From an uncultured Flavobacteriales bacterium (GTDB lineage Bacteria; Bacteroidota; Bacteroidia; Flavobacteriales_D; Sanyastnellaceae), in NCBI GenBank assembly GCA_937974555.1, contig CALJKR010000049.1:17352-81351 (forward strand): 64,000 nucleotides of DNA. The letters are read 5' to 3'. A program made the translations under genes and the position numbers. The notes beneath the pieces were generated by a model. It ran no database searches. It was not told the DNA's origin and saw only the letters and a list, made by a program, of their open reading frames with translations. This document shows positions 26,293 to 34,665 of this stretch, piece by piece; position 1 is the first letter of the stretch; every line of letters begins with the position of its first letter.

Positions 26293-27275
26293 TCAGCCAG
26301 GAAACCAAATTTCCCTTGATTATAATCCTCAATGGCCTGCCGAATTTCGTCTTCAGTATTCATCACAAATGGACCATAAGACACGTAAGGTTCGTTCAAC
26401 GGCTCACCGCTCAAAAACAAAATGATCGACTTTTCTTGGGCTGTAATTTTAATTTTTCCAGCTTCATTTTTGAATTGAACAAAATTGTTCTCCCCCACCG
26501 TTTGGCCATTGACTTGAATCTTTCCATCCACCAACAACATGCCTGAATTGTAATGCGCGGGGACTTCAAATTCCACTTGTCCATTGACTTTGAGATGAAT
26601 ATCATACATTTGAATGGGAGAGAAAGTAGAGGCAATTCCTTTTTGTCCATTCATTTCTCCGGCAATCACATACACAAAACCTCCATTGTCCTTTAATTCA
26701 ATTCTGGGTTTATCGGCATGAACAATACTTTGGTATTTGGCCGGGGTCATCTTGTGCTTTTTGGGCAGGTTGATCCACAACTGAATCATTTCAAATGCAC
26801 CACCCGATCGATTGAATGTTTGCTCATGGTATTCTTTGTGCAGCACGCCGCCCCCAGCAGTCATCCATTGGATGTCCCCTGGACCAATGATCCCGTGATT
26901 GCCCTTGCTATCGTGGTGTTCTATAGAACCTTTGTATGCAAATGTGACCGTTTCAATTCCACGATGCGGATGAACCCCTACTCCTTGCGAGATATCGGAA
27001 GGAGGGAAATTGACCTCGGCATTGTAATCCAATAGAAAGAAAGGAGACATCCGCTCTTCAAAGCCCTTGCCGTTGGGGTAATAATTCATCACTTTGAAAC
27101 CATTTCCCACCATGTGGCGGTTGGTGGGTGTAAGCACCCCTTCGATTGGTCTTAAGCCAAGATTGGAATCATTGGATTCTTCAGATGGTGCTGCTTGTGC
27201 TTTCCACCATTGAACACCCAAAGCCGCGATGACACCGCCCAACAAACCTGACTTTAAAAATTTCTTGCGATCCAT
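26289..27275 (-). CDS. Pirin-family protein with Tat-like signal
   Basis: A 328-residue bicupin. The N-terminus (MDRKKFLKSGLLGG plus a hydrophobic stretch) looks like a Tat signal, unusual for pirins that are mostly cytoplasmic. HPHRGIETVTF and EMIQLWINLP are pirin landmarks, with the HxH metal ligands in the first cupin and a downstream His in HHDSKGNHG. Quercetinase-like or redox-sensing functions are known for the family. It is the last gene after the porin, 14 bases downstream. Confidence 0.85.
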   Translation of the reverse strand: MDRKKFLKSGLLGGVIAALGVQWWKAQAAPSEESNDSNLGLRPIEGVLTPTNRHMVGNGFKVMNYYPNGKGFEERMSPFFLLDYNAEVNFPPSDISQGVGVHPHRGIETVTFAYKGSIEHHDSKGNHGIIGPGDIQWMTAGGGVLHKEYHEQTFNRSGGAFEMIQLWINLPKKHKMTPAKYQSIVHADKPRIELKDNGGFVYVIAGEMNGQKGIASTFSPIQMYDIHLKVNGQVEFEVPAHYNSGMLLVDGKIQVNGQTVGENNFVQFKNEAGKIKITAQEKSIILFLSGEPLNEPYVSYGPFVMNTEDEIRQAIEDYNQGKFGFLAD

Positions 27276-27289
27276 ACCCCAAATTTAAA

Positions 27290-28540
27290 TTAAAAATAAG
27301 TCGCAAAACCCAGTTGCCAACCAGAAGTATAGGAAGGATTATTTCTAAATAAATCTTGGTGTTTTTGGTACCGATAATTCAATCGCAAAACCGTTTGAGG
27401 ATTGGGGCGAAAACTTACCGCCGGAACAAAACTCACCAGCTCATCACCCTTGGTTCCTTTGATATCATGGAAATTGCCCACATTCCAATCCACATATTCC
27501 GAGCGCAAAGCCAAGTTAAGCGTTGCATTGCGCCATCCTGCAACAGTGCCTTGATAAACGGGTTGAATAATATCCAAAAATCCGCCTTGCTGTCTGTTGC
27601 CATAACTCTCCAAATACGCATGGGGCAATTGCAGAAAAATCCAAGCCCACTCCCCTACAACCGTGGTCTTAAGATGAGGAATCGTTGAATTCCAATCGAT
27701 GGCCAGTACTTGCAATTTACGGGGCGCATCAACCACCAAACCATCTTGGGTTGTTGTATTGTATACCCCGCCCATGTAGGACACACCCATCTCACCCCAT
27801 TGATTTTGTCTGCCTGCAATTTTAGCTGTTATTAAAGGCTGTCCGTTGGAAGTAGTAGCAAAACGAGCGGCATTCTCATGCGAAGCAGCCAAGAAAGTTC
27901 TTCCCTCTTCATTGTCAATGATGCTGTTGTCAAAACCGCCAGTTGCATAAATTTCATAACCCAACATACCCCTTTTGGAATACCGTTTACCGTACAAACC
28001 AAATCCCGCATTTTGCCAGGTAGCGGGAAGCATTTGCGTTGCAGCAATTGGTCTATCGACAAATTCCCATTTGGGACCATCATGATTTTGATTAAAGGCC
28101 CCAATGGGATTTAAAATAATTCCACCCCGCAAATTCAAAAGCGGATGCAATTCCATGTCCATGGCCGCGTACTCCACACCTACCTCCGGTGAACCTCCCT
28201 CCAGGAGTTCATCAGGATCATTTTCAAATTCAATCTCAGTCAAAAACTTGATGTGCCTGGAAATCGAGGAGGATAAAAAGATACTCATTCTTCTCATTTG
28301 AAACTGATGCCCCAGGGAAACACCATCGGATCCTAGGTGTTGCCAATTGGCCTCTGTGTAGCCACCCAAAGCAACTTTCGATGATCTGGATTGAAGGAAA
28401 GGCCTATTGTACACCGCGTCCATATTCAGATTCTTCTTAGAAGAATCCACTGATTGTCTTTTAAACAGTGTCGTATCCGCCTGGGCGTTTGCAAGAGAGG
28501 TTAGCAAACCCAAGGTGCAAATCAATATTTTGGTTTTCAT
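27290..28540 (-). CDS. Outer-membrane porin-like barrel
   Basis: A 416-residue protein with signal peptide (LANAQADT) and porin-like strands: GGYTEANWQ near the start, ISRHIKFLTEIEFEND, and a final WQLGFATYF with terminal Phe, the outer-membrane insertion signal. It resembles the OprO/OprP-like or bacteroidal porin group. The start overlaps the Rieske gene's stop by 4 bases, so it belongs with the di-haem oxidoreductase and Rieske genes. Confidence 0.78.
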   Translation of the reverse strand: MKTKILICTLGLLTSLANAQADTTLFKRQSVDSSKKNLNMDAVYNRPFLQSRSSKVALGGYTEANWQHLGSDGVSLGHQFQMRRMSIFLSSSISRHIKFLTEIEFENDPDELLEGGSPEVGVEYAAMDMELHPLLNLRGGIILNPIGAFNQNHDGPKWEFVDRPIAATQMLPATWQNAGFGLYGKRYSKRGMLGYEIYATGGFDNSIIDNEEGRTFLAASHENAARFATTSNGQPLITAKIAGRQNQWGEMGVSYMGGVYNTTTQDGLVVDAPRKLQVLAIDWNSTIPHLKTTVVGEWAWIFLQLPHAYLESYGNRQQGGFLDIIQPVYQGTVAGWRNATLNLALRSEYVDWNVGNFHDIKGTKGDELVSFVPAVSFRPNPQTVLRLNYRYQKHQDLFRNNPSYTSGWQLGFATYF

Positions 28541-28971
28541 CGCAACGAAATAAGGAGGTTATCATTTTCTGTAGTACATGTGAAAGCGCGTAATTTTCGA
28601 TCAGCAGGTGCTCCCAGCGGGTTGCCGTCCGTATCAAACTCACTTCCATGTGCGGGACATTGCAGACGATCGCCAAAGGCTTGTAATTCGGCGCCTTGGT
28701 GTGAACATTCCATGAGCAAGGCAGAATACGTTTCATCTTGCTTTCTAAAAACACAAATGGGAAAAACCAATTCATCATTGGTGATGATGATGTAATTTCG
28801 GAAACGTTGTGTTTCTTCATTCCAAAAAGCAGATTTGGAAATAACGTAATGATCTCCATGCCGTGTAGCAATGATTCCCTTGTGAGAACCGCAACCCGCC
28901 AGCAATGCACCTCCCAGGGTTAAACCAACGCAAGCCCAGCTGCATTGACGAATAAAATCTTTTCTATCCAT
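28537..28971 (-). CDS. Rieske 2Fe-2S lipoprotein
   Basis: A 144-residue lipoprotein (lipobox LAGC, Cys27). The Rieske ligands are Cys89-x-His91 and Cys105-xx-His108 in ECSHQG and CPAHGS. It is a stand-alone electron-transfer domain, not a bc1 subunit: no cytochrome b gene is near. Its start overlaps the stop of the di-haem gene. Likely passes electrons between the membrane and the di-haem protein. Confidence 0.88.
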   Translation of the reverse strand: MDRKDFIRQCSWACVGLTLGGALLAGCGSHKGIIATRHGDHYVISKSAFWNEETQRFRNYIIITNDELVFPICVFRKQDETYSALLMECSHQGAELQAFGDRLQCPAHGSEFDTDGNPLGAPADRKLRAFTCTTENDNLLISLR

Positions 28972-30185
28972 TACAGTGATTCCAAAAATTGAATGAGCGT
29001 TTGTTTATCAGAAAGAGATAATTGATCAAATAAATCCTTGGATTGTTGACCTTCACCTCCATGCCATTCGATGGCCTCTTCAATGGAATGGGCTCTACCA
29101 TCATGCATCAAAGAATAACCATTCCCTTGCACCGCGGGCGCTAAGCCCAGACCCCAAAGGGCAGGCGTCTTCCATTCACTGGCCAGGGCATTGCCCTCTG
29201 TGTAATGGTCATTTAAAGCTTCCCCCATGTCATGCAACAACAAATCTGTGTATGGGTGAATGGTTTGATTACTCAATTGTGCGATCGGCGAATACCCAGT
29301 AGTCATGGTCTCTACGTGGCATTTCTGACAACCCAAAGCACGAAACACCGCCTGCCCTTTAATCACATCTGCATGGTCCTTGTTTCTTTGGAAAGGCGTT
29401 TGCAACACTTGCAGATAAAATACTGTCGCATTGACATCGCCATCTGAAACCTCGGGAGATTGAGTGGGTATGCTCGTCAAGGGTTCATTGGGGTTGAACA
29501 ATTCAAATGGAATAAAGGAGGATGAAATACCCATGTCCTGATGAAATGCCCCTATCGTTTGTTGGTGAAGATTGTGCGTGGAAGCCTTTCGACCAAATCG
29601 ACCCAGGTATTGACCATTATTGGAAACAGCATTGTTATTGGGGACAACCCAAGACGGAAGCGCAATCCAATGGGCAACACCTGAAATACCATCACCATCA
29701 CTATCCAATGGATCAGCCAATGCAAGTATGCTGGCATCGGGAATCGCCTCAAGAAAACCAACCCCCGCAACGATGGGAGCCATGAATTTAGCATGTGACA
29801 CCCCTGCAGGCAAAGATTCCCCTTGTACCCCCGGAATTGAAAAAGGTTGCAACTGGGGTCCTCCAGTATTGGCATAGGGATTTGCCCCAGGCTCCGTTTG
29901 GCCGTAACGCGTCAATGCAGTGAAAAGATGTCCACGATTATCACCGCTATGACAACTTCCACATGAATTGGAAACATAAGTGGGACCCAATCCTGTGGCA
30001 GCCGTATATACCTCATCAAACTCCTCTGCCCCACGCAAAAAAAGCTGGGTTTGACCTGTGGTCAAACCTTCCACCGGCGCGTCCATTACCTCGTCCGGTA
30101 ATGCCGCTCCTGGCTCCATTTTGTAGCAACTCACGTATGTAAGCGCCAACGAAATCGAGAAAAAATAAAAACAACGACTTTTCAT
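28971..30185 (-). CDS. Di-haem oxidoreductase (DHOR/DUF1111) lipoprotein
   Basis: A 404-residue lipoprotein (lipobox YVSC, Cys20). Two c-type haem motifs are visible: CGSCH at residues 75-79 and CQKCH near 285. LFTALTRYGQTEPGANPYANTG and the ending ALWGLGLAPAVQGNGYSLMHDGRAHSIEEAI (positions about 355-385) are DHOR landmarks. These proteins are annotated as thiol oxidoreductases and are related to cytochrome c peroxidases; some act in iron-uptake clusters. Start chosen at 30185 over the ATG two codons upstream. First gene of a four-gene overlapping group. Confidence 0.88.
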   Translation of the reverse strand: MKSRCFYFFSISLALTYVSCYKMEPGAALPDEVMDAPVEGLTTGQTQLFLRGAEEFDEVYTAATGLGPTYVSNSCGSCHSGDNRGHLFTALTRYGQTEPGANPYANTGGPQLQPFSIPGVQGESLPAGVSHAKFMAPIVAGVGFLEAIPDASILALADPLDSDGDGISGVAHWIALPSWVVPNNNAVSNNGQYLGRFGRKASTHNLHQQTIGAFHQDMGISSSFIPFELFNPNEPLTSIPTQSPEVSDGDVNATVFYLQVLQTPFQRNKDHADVIKGQAVFRALGCQKCHVETMTTGYSPIAQLSNQTIHPYTDLLLHDMGEALNDHYTEGNALASEWKTPALWGLGLAPAVQGNGYSLMHDGRAHSIEEAIEWHGGEGQQSKDLFDQLSLSDKQTLIQFLESL

Positions 30186-30277
30186 GTGCATCTCCTGATT
30201 GGAAGCACAAAAATATTATTTAGAAAGGTTCTAAACAATACCTCAAACAAGGTATTTGATCCGAACTGGGGATAAAA

Positions 30278-30523
30278 TCAAGCCGACATGCGCTCTTGAA
30301 TGATGGCCACTAAGCTTCCCATGTCCTTCATCTTATTCAAATCTTTCAATTTGAATTTGAATCCAAAATGAATTTCGATCTCATTTAAAATCTGCATGTG
30401 ATGTAGGCTATCCCATCCTTCCACATCTGGAGCGGTTAAATCATCACGCATTTCAAAGTTCCTATGATTCAACACTTTAAAAAGTAGTTCCGCAATTGTG
30501 TTTTTTATTTCCTCTGCACCCAT
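30278..30523 (-). CDS. Acyl carrier protein
   Basis: An 81-residue ACP/PCP. The phosphopantetheine serine is Ser39 in EGWDSLHHMQ, followed by the usual second and third helices. It lies 5 bases after a GNAT gene and downstream of an adenylation enzyme, so it is a dedicated carrier for a small pathway rather than the fatty-acid ACP. Confidence 0.88.
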   Translation of the reverse strand: MGAEEIKNTIAELLFKVLNHRNFEMRDDLTAPDVEGWDSLHHMQILNEIEIHFGFKFKLKDLNKMKDMGSLVAIIQERMSA

Positions 30524-30528
30524 GATTT

Positions 30529-31197
30529 TTAATGCGACTTGGTCATTTTTATTTTTCGATTGAAGGGGAAAATTAAATTTTCTACTTCGTTTGGTTCCGT
30601 TTCAAAAGTACAAACAAAACCCAGCTTCTCATAGGCTCGAACAGCCGATCGATTATCAGAAAAAACCTGCACTTCGATCGCGGAGAATTCACTATGACTT
30701 TGCTCTGCCCTGAGAACTAAATGCTCAATCAATTTCCCAACAATACCTTTACCCTGGGCATGAGGAACAACGTAAGCGTATTCCAATTGAAGTGCACCTT
30801 TGTTTCTGGGAATGGCAACCGATACTATTTGAGATTGAAAATTCAGCATACCCTGAATTACGGTAATCGGGAGGTGGGCCTTCATCAAATTGGATTTGAG
30901 CATGACCGAGGATAAATCCCACTCATTCTGTCCCTCAATCCATGCACCAAAAGCTCCCACAGGATTCCCATCGTATTCCGCAATCATGAAGCTATCCACC
31001 GACCATTCACAACCTGTCATTTCCTCCTTTAAAAATAAAGTCAAGTAATTTCGAAGTTCGGTTTCCGTGCATTGGAACAATTGAATCAAAGCACACCGCT
31101 GGGTTCCACTGCGCTCCGCTTGGATGATGGTTTCCACTATAAATGGAATATCCTGATCTGTCGCGTTGCGAATGGCAACCTCTAATACTTCACCCAT
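30529..31197 (-). CDS. GNAT-family acyltransferase in the carrier-protein cluster
   Basis: A 222-residue GNAT protein. EYAYVVPHAQGKGIVGKLIEHL holds the acetyl-CoA-type V/LxPxxQGKGI/V loop, and NRSAVRAYEKLGFVCTFE is the C-terminal helix and strand. It overlaps the end of the adenylation gene by 16 bases and precedes the acp gene by 5. It may use the carrier-bound aminoacyl group instead of acetyl-CoA; that is an inference from context. Confidence 0.8.
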   Translation of the reverse strand: MGEVLEVAIRNATDQDIPFIVETIIQAERSGTQRCALIQLFQCTETELRNYLTLFLKEEMTGCEWSVDSFMIAEYDGNPVGAFGAWIEGQNEWDLSSVMLKSNLMKAHLPITVIQGMLNFQSQIVSVAIPRNKGALQLEYAYVVPHAQGKGIVGKLIEHLVLRAEQSHSEFSAIEVQVFSDNRSAVRAYEKLGFVCTFETEPNEVENLIFPFNRKIKMTKSH

Positions 31198-32639
31198 TCT
31201 GTAATTTTCTTTCGATCGACTTTACCATTGCTATTCAAAGGAAAAGACTGCATGTTAATCAACTTGGATGGAATCATGTAAGGAGGAAGCACCTTTGCCA
31301 GGGCTTCCTTGATGGCCATTGGATCCCATTCTTCATTTTCCACCACAGCCACCAATTCCATTAGGCCCAATGCATTGGGTATTCCCAGAGCCACCACGCG
31401 GCTACCTTCCGGTATTAACTTCTTCAATTGAAATTCAACTTCAGCCGCCTCAATTCGAAAACCTTGAATTTTCAATTGGCTATCTTGTCGGCCCATGTAC
31501 AAAAGTTGACCTTCTTTGTTTCTTGCAGCCAAATCACCTGAATTGTACCAACGTACATTGTCCTTCATTACAAACTGAGACTGATTCAAGTCTGGGCGAT
31601 TCAGGTAACCTGAAGTTAGATAATGACCACTCAACCAAAGGTTGCCCACTTCGTCCTCTGGCAAAACCTGTTGATGATCATTCCAAATTGCACAAGCCAC
31701 ATTTGTCATCTCTGATCCAATACTCAGTATCCCTTGATGGGTTAGCGGTTGCGCTGAGTCAAAAGTATATCGCGTGCAGAAAATCGTATTTTCCGTTGGT
31801 CCATATACATTGTCAATTTGCGCATGGGGAACACATTGGGCCCATTGATGAACAATGTCTTCGTGCAACGCTTCACCACAGAATAGCGAATACCGCAAAT
31901 GCTTGGCATTGATCTCATCAAAATAGGGACTCAAATACGTGAGGATAGAGGGAACCATCAGCGCAAAGGAGAGCTGGTGATCTTCCAAAAGTTCCGCAAT
32001 CACGGCGTATTTCAAGCTATTGTAAGGCACTGTATAGAAGCTGGCACCCAGGGACAATGGCACCAAGAAAGACATCACGGATAGGTCAAATGTCAAATCA
32101 AACATTTGCAGAAAACGATCGCGTTTATTCAATTCATATCCCAGATCACAGAAACCCTTCATGAATGAAGACAGGTTGGACCAACCAATTGGCACACCCT
32201 TGGGTTCACCCGTGCTTCCTGAAGTAAAGAGCACATAGGCCCAACTTTCCTCATCGGGGAATGCGCGCGTCAAAGTCCAATCCGTTTCCGCAATCCTTGC
32301 GGGCACCGAATTTTGGATTGGGTCAAAAACATATTCGGTCTTAATGATCGTTTTGATTTGCTCCACACGTTCTTCAGGATAGGTGGGATGAATCGGGACA
32401 TAAAATTTACCCAAAGACCAACACGCCAGAATAGCGGCATAGGTATCAATGTGATCATGCGCAACAATTAGAATTCCACGCTCTTTGTTTTTGATCCAAT
32501 GACTTTCAATGGCCAAAACCCGTTCTTTTAACTCAGGGTAGGTCCATGCCTTTCCTGCAATCATCATTGCAGGATCCTGGCTGTCTTGCAAATGATTGAA
32601 AACCGTATCGAGCAACTGGTGATGATCTGGGCGAATCAT
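31182..32639 (-). CDS. AMP-binding adenylation enzyme (DltA-like)
   Basis: About 485 residues. VLFTSGSTGEPKGVP is the core ATP loop, FDLTFDLSVMSFLVPLSLGA is the A4 region as in DltA, YGPTENT is present, and YNSGDLAARNKEGQLLYMGRQDSQLKIQGFRIE (positions about 375-407) with the late NSNGKVDRKKI gives the C-terminal lid with its catalytic Lys. It would activate an amino or hydroxy acid and load the ACP two genes downstream. No condensation or thioesterase domain. Start at 32639 rather than five codons upstream. Confidence 0.85.
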   Translation of the reverse strand: MIRPDHHQLLDTVFNHLQDSQDPAMMIAGKAWTYPELKERVLAIESHWIKNKERGILIVAHDHIDTYAAILACWSLGKFYVPIHPTYPEERVEQIKTIIKTEYVFDPIQNSVPARIAETDWTLTRAFPDEESWAYVLFTSGSTGEPKGVPIGWSNLSSFMKGFCDLGYELNKRDRFLQMFDLTFDLSVMSFLVPLSLGASFYTVPYNSLKYAVIAELLEDHQLSFALMVPSILTYLSPYFDEINAKHLRYSLFCGEALHEDIVHQWAQCVPHAQIDNVYGPTENTIFCTRYTFDSAQPLTHQGILSIGSEMTNVACAIWNDHQQVLPEDEVGNLWLSGHYLTSGYLNRPDLNQSQFVMKDNVRWYNSGDLAARNKEGQLLYMGRQDSQLKIQGFRIEAAEVEFQLKKLIPEGSRVVALGIPNALGLMELVAVVENEEWDPMAIKEALAKVLPPYMIPSKLINMQSFPLNSNGKVDRKKITEWVKY

Positions 32640-32656
32640 TTTTCGAAGATACAAAC

Positions 32657-33997
32657 CTATTCTTCCAAATCCGAGTCTGGGGCATTTCCCAATTCCGGTA
32701 GAATGTTCTTTACCTCCGCACTGGGCAATGCTTGTACATCCTTGAGCTTTCTTTTTAGCGCATTGGTACGAGTTCCAATCAATTCATCCAAAGTACCATT
32801 GGCCTGTTGAATATTCTTTTGGGCTTTCTCCAATAAACCTCCAAATTTTTCGAATTCTGTTTTGACTGCACCCAGAATGGTCCAAACTTCACTGCTTCTC
32901 TTCTGCAAAGCCAAAGTTCTGAATCCCATTTGTAGGCTATTTAAAATGGCTGCCAAAGTGGTAGGCCCCGTTACAATTACTTTGAATTCCCGCTGCAATT
33001 GCTCTAACAAGTTGGATCGACGAATGACCTCTGCGTAAATCCCTTCAAAAGGAAGGAACATAATGGCAAAATCAGTAGTATGTGGTGGGTCGATGTATTT
33101 GTCTCGAATATCTTTCGCCATTTTCTTTATCACCGACTCTAAATTTTTATTGGTAGCCTCTATGGCTGCCGCATCGCCACTTTCATACGCATCCACCAAT
33201 TGCTCGTATGCATCCTTGGGGAATTTGGCATCAATGGGAAGGAATACATTGGATTGATTATCGTCACGACCGGGTAACTTGATTGCAAACTCAACCAAAT
33301 CATTGGATCCTTGTTTGGTCTTGGCATTGGCTTCGTATTGCTCAGGTGCCAAAATTTGTTCCAAGAGCATCTCCAATTGGACTTCACCCAAACCACCACG
33401 TTGCTTCACATTACTCAAAACTTTTTTCAATCCGCCAACATCTTGCGCGAGACTTTTCATCTCGCCCAAACCTTCCTGCACTGCCTTCAATTGATTTCCT
33501 ACTGCCTCAAAAGATTGTCCCAATCGTTCACTCAAAGTCTTTTGTAATTTCTCATCCACAGTAACCCGCATGTCTTCCAAGCGCTTGTCTGTATTCTTGA
33601 CCAAGTCATCAAATTTGACTCTTTGATTTTCTGTGAAATCCTTGAAGTTGTTTTCAAAACCACTGCGAAACTCCTTGAACTCCGTCTTAACGGTATCCAA
33701 CAAATCCTTGGACATCTTTTGATTCTCCTCTTTGAAAAGACGAAGGGTATCGTTCAAATCCTTTTGAAACTCCTTCAATGTTTTGTTGAGCTCATCCCTG
33801 TTCTCCTTGGAAAGATTTTGGGTCTCTTCTCGGTTGATTCTAAAATCTTCCTTCAACCCTTTTTCCATTCTTTCCAAGGTGGCTTCCATGCGCGCACCAT
33901 CGCCGGTGTTGGCCGGTGCATTGCCCTTCCTGAGCAATAAGAAAATGGCAATCAAGCCAATGGCAATCGAAACAATAGATAAAAATTCTGTGGTCAT
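32657..33997 (-). CDS. rmuC: DNA recombination protein RmuC
   Basis: A 446-residue protein with an N-terminal membrane helix (FLSIVSIAIGLIAIFLLL), a long coiled coil (residues about 30-170) and the RmuC nuclease-like domain (about 180-400) with GGLGEVQLEMLLEQIL, DAKFPKDAYEQL and FLPFEGIYAEVI. The family limits inversion and rearrangement of DNA. It ends 17 bases before the adenylation gene, so these may share a transcript. Confidence 0.93.
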   Translation of the reverse strand: MTTEFLSIVSIAIGLIAIFLLLRKGNAPANTGDGARMEATLERMEKGLKEDFRINREETQNLSKENRDELNKTLKEFQKDLNDTLRLFKEENQKMSKDLLDTVKTEFKEFRSGFENNFKDFTENQRVKFDDLVKNTDKRLEDMRVTVDEKLQKTLSERLGQSFEAVGNQLKAVQEGLGEMKSLAQDVGGLKKVLSNVKQRGGLGEVQLEMLLEQILAPEQYEANAKTKQGSNDLVEFAIKLPGRDDNQSNVFLPIDAKFPKDAYEQLVDAYESGDAAAIEATNKNLESVIKKMAKDIRDKYIDPPHTTDFAIMFLPFEGIYAEVIRRSNLLEQLQREFKVIVTGPTTLAAILNSLQMGFRTLALQKRSSEVWTILGAVKTEFEKFGGLLEKAQKNIQQANGTLDELIGTRTNALKRKLKDVQALPSAEVKNILPELGNAPDSDLEE

Positions 33998-34038
33998 ACC
34001 ACAAAGCTAGGTGGATAAATCTTTGGGGCGATTGAATT

Positions 34039-34662
34039 TCAAACAGATTGTTTCAACACTCGCAACAAAACATCAACAGGCTGGGCTCCTGAAATGGAAT
34101 ATTTGCTATTGAAAACAAAAAATGGAACCCCTCTAATTCCAAATTGCTGGGCGGTATACAAATCGTCTTGAAACTTTTTGTCCCATTGCTCCATGCTTAA
34201 GACCTCCTGAATCGACAAGCCTTTTTCACCCAATTGATCCAGTATCCCTTGAAGAACTTCCAGAGAAGAAACATTTTCATTGTTCAGAAAATAGGACTGC
34301 ATTAGCAATTCTTTGGCTTGATTCCCTTTGCCCATGCTTTGTGCATATTGCAAAAGCAAATGAGCGGGATAGGTATTGGCTAAAATCGCGGTGGGGAGAT
34401 TCAGATTCAATCCCGTTTCCAACCCCATTTGAGTTACTCCGTTCATCATTTGCTCCATTTGCTTTTGCGTCATCCCCTTGGACTCTGCCAAATATTGCGC
34501 GATAGGCACACCGGCTTGATCAGCCGTTATGGTAGGATCCAATTGAAAGCTGTGCCAATGAATGGTGGCTTGCTCTCCCCACTCCTCCAAAGCCCTTTCC
34601 AAATGGCGCTTTCCAATGTAACAGAAAGGGCATGCAATGTCTGACCAAATATGAATCTCCAT
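34039..34662 (-). CDS. DsbA-family oxidoreductase (FrnE-like)
   Basis: A 207-residue thioredoxin-fold protein with the active-site pair CPFC (Cys11 and Cys14) and the inserted helical domain. FQLDPTITADQAG and a late FGIRGVPFFVFNSKYSISGAQP (positions about 175-196, with cis-Pro) match the FrnE/2-hydroxychromene-isomerase-like group. No signal peptide, so it acts in the cytoplasm. It follows the YHYH gene by 3 bases. Confidence 0.88.
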   Translation of the reverse strand: MEIHIWSDIACPFCYIGKRHLERALEEWGEQATIHWHSFQLDPTITADQAGVPIAQYLAESKGMTQKQMEQMMNGVTQMGLETGLNLNLPTAILANTYPAHLLLQYAQSMGKGNQAKELLMQSYFLNNENVSSLEVLQGILDQLGEKGLSIQEVLSMEQWDKKFQDDLYTAQQFGIRGVPFFVFNSKYSISGAQPVDVLLRVLKQSV

Positions 34663-34665
34663 AAA

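Noticed and set aside
31319..31912. A 197-codon frame opposite the adenylation gene
   Set aside because: Antisense shadow without start signal or recognisable content.
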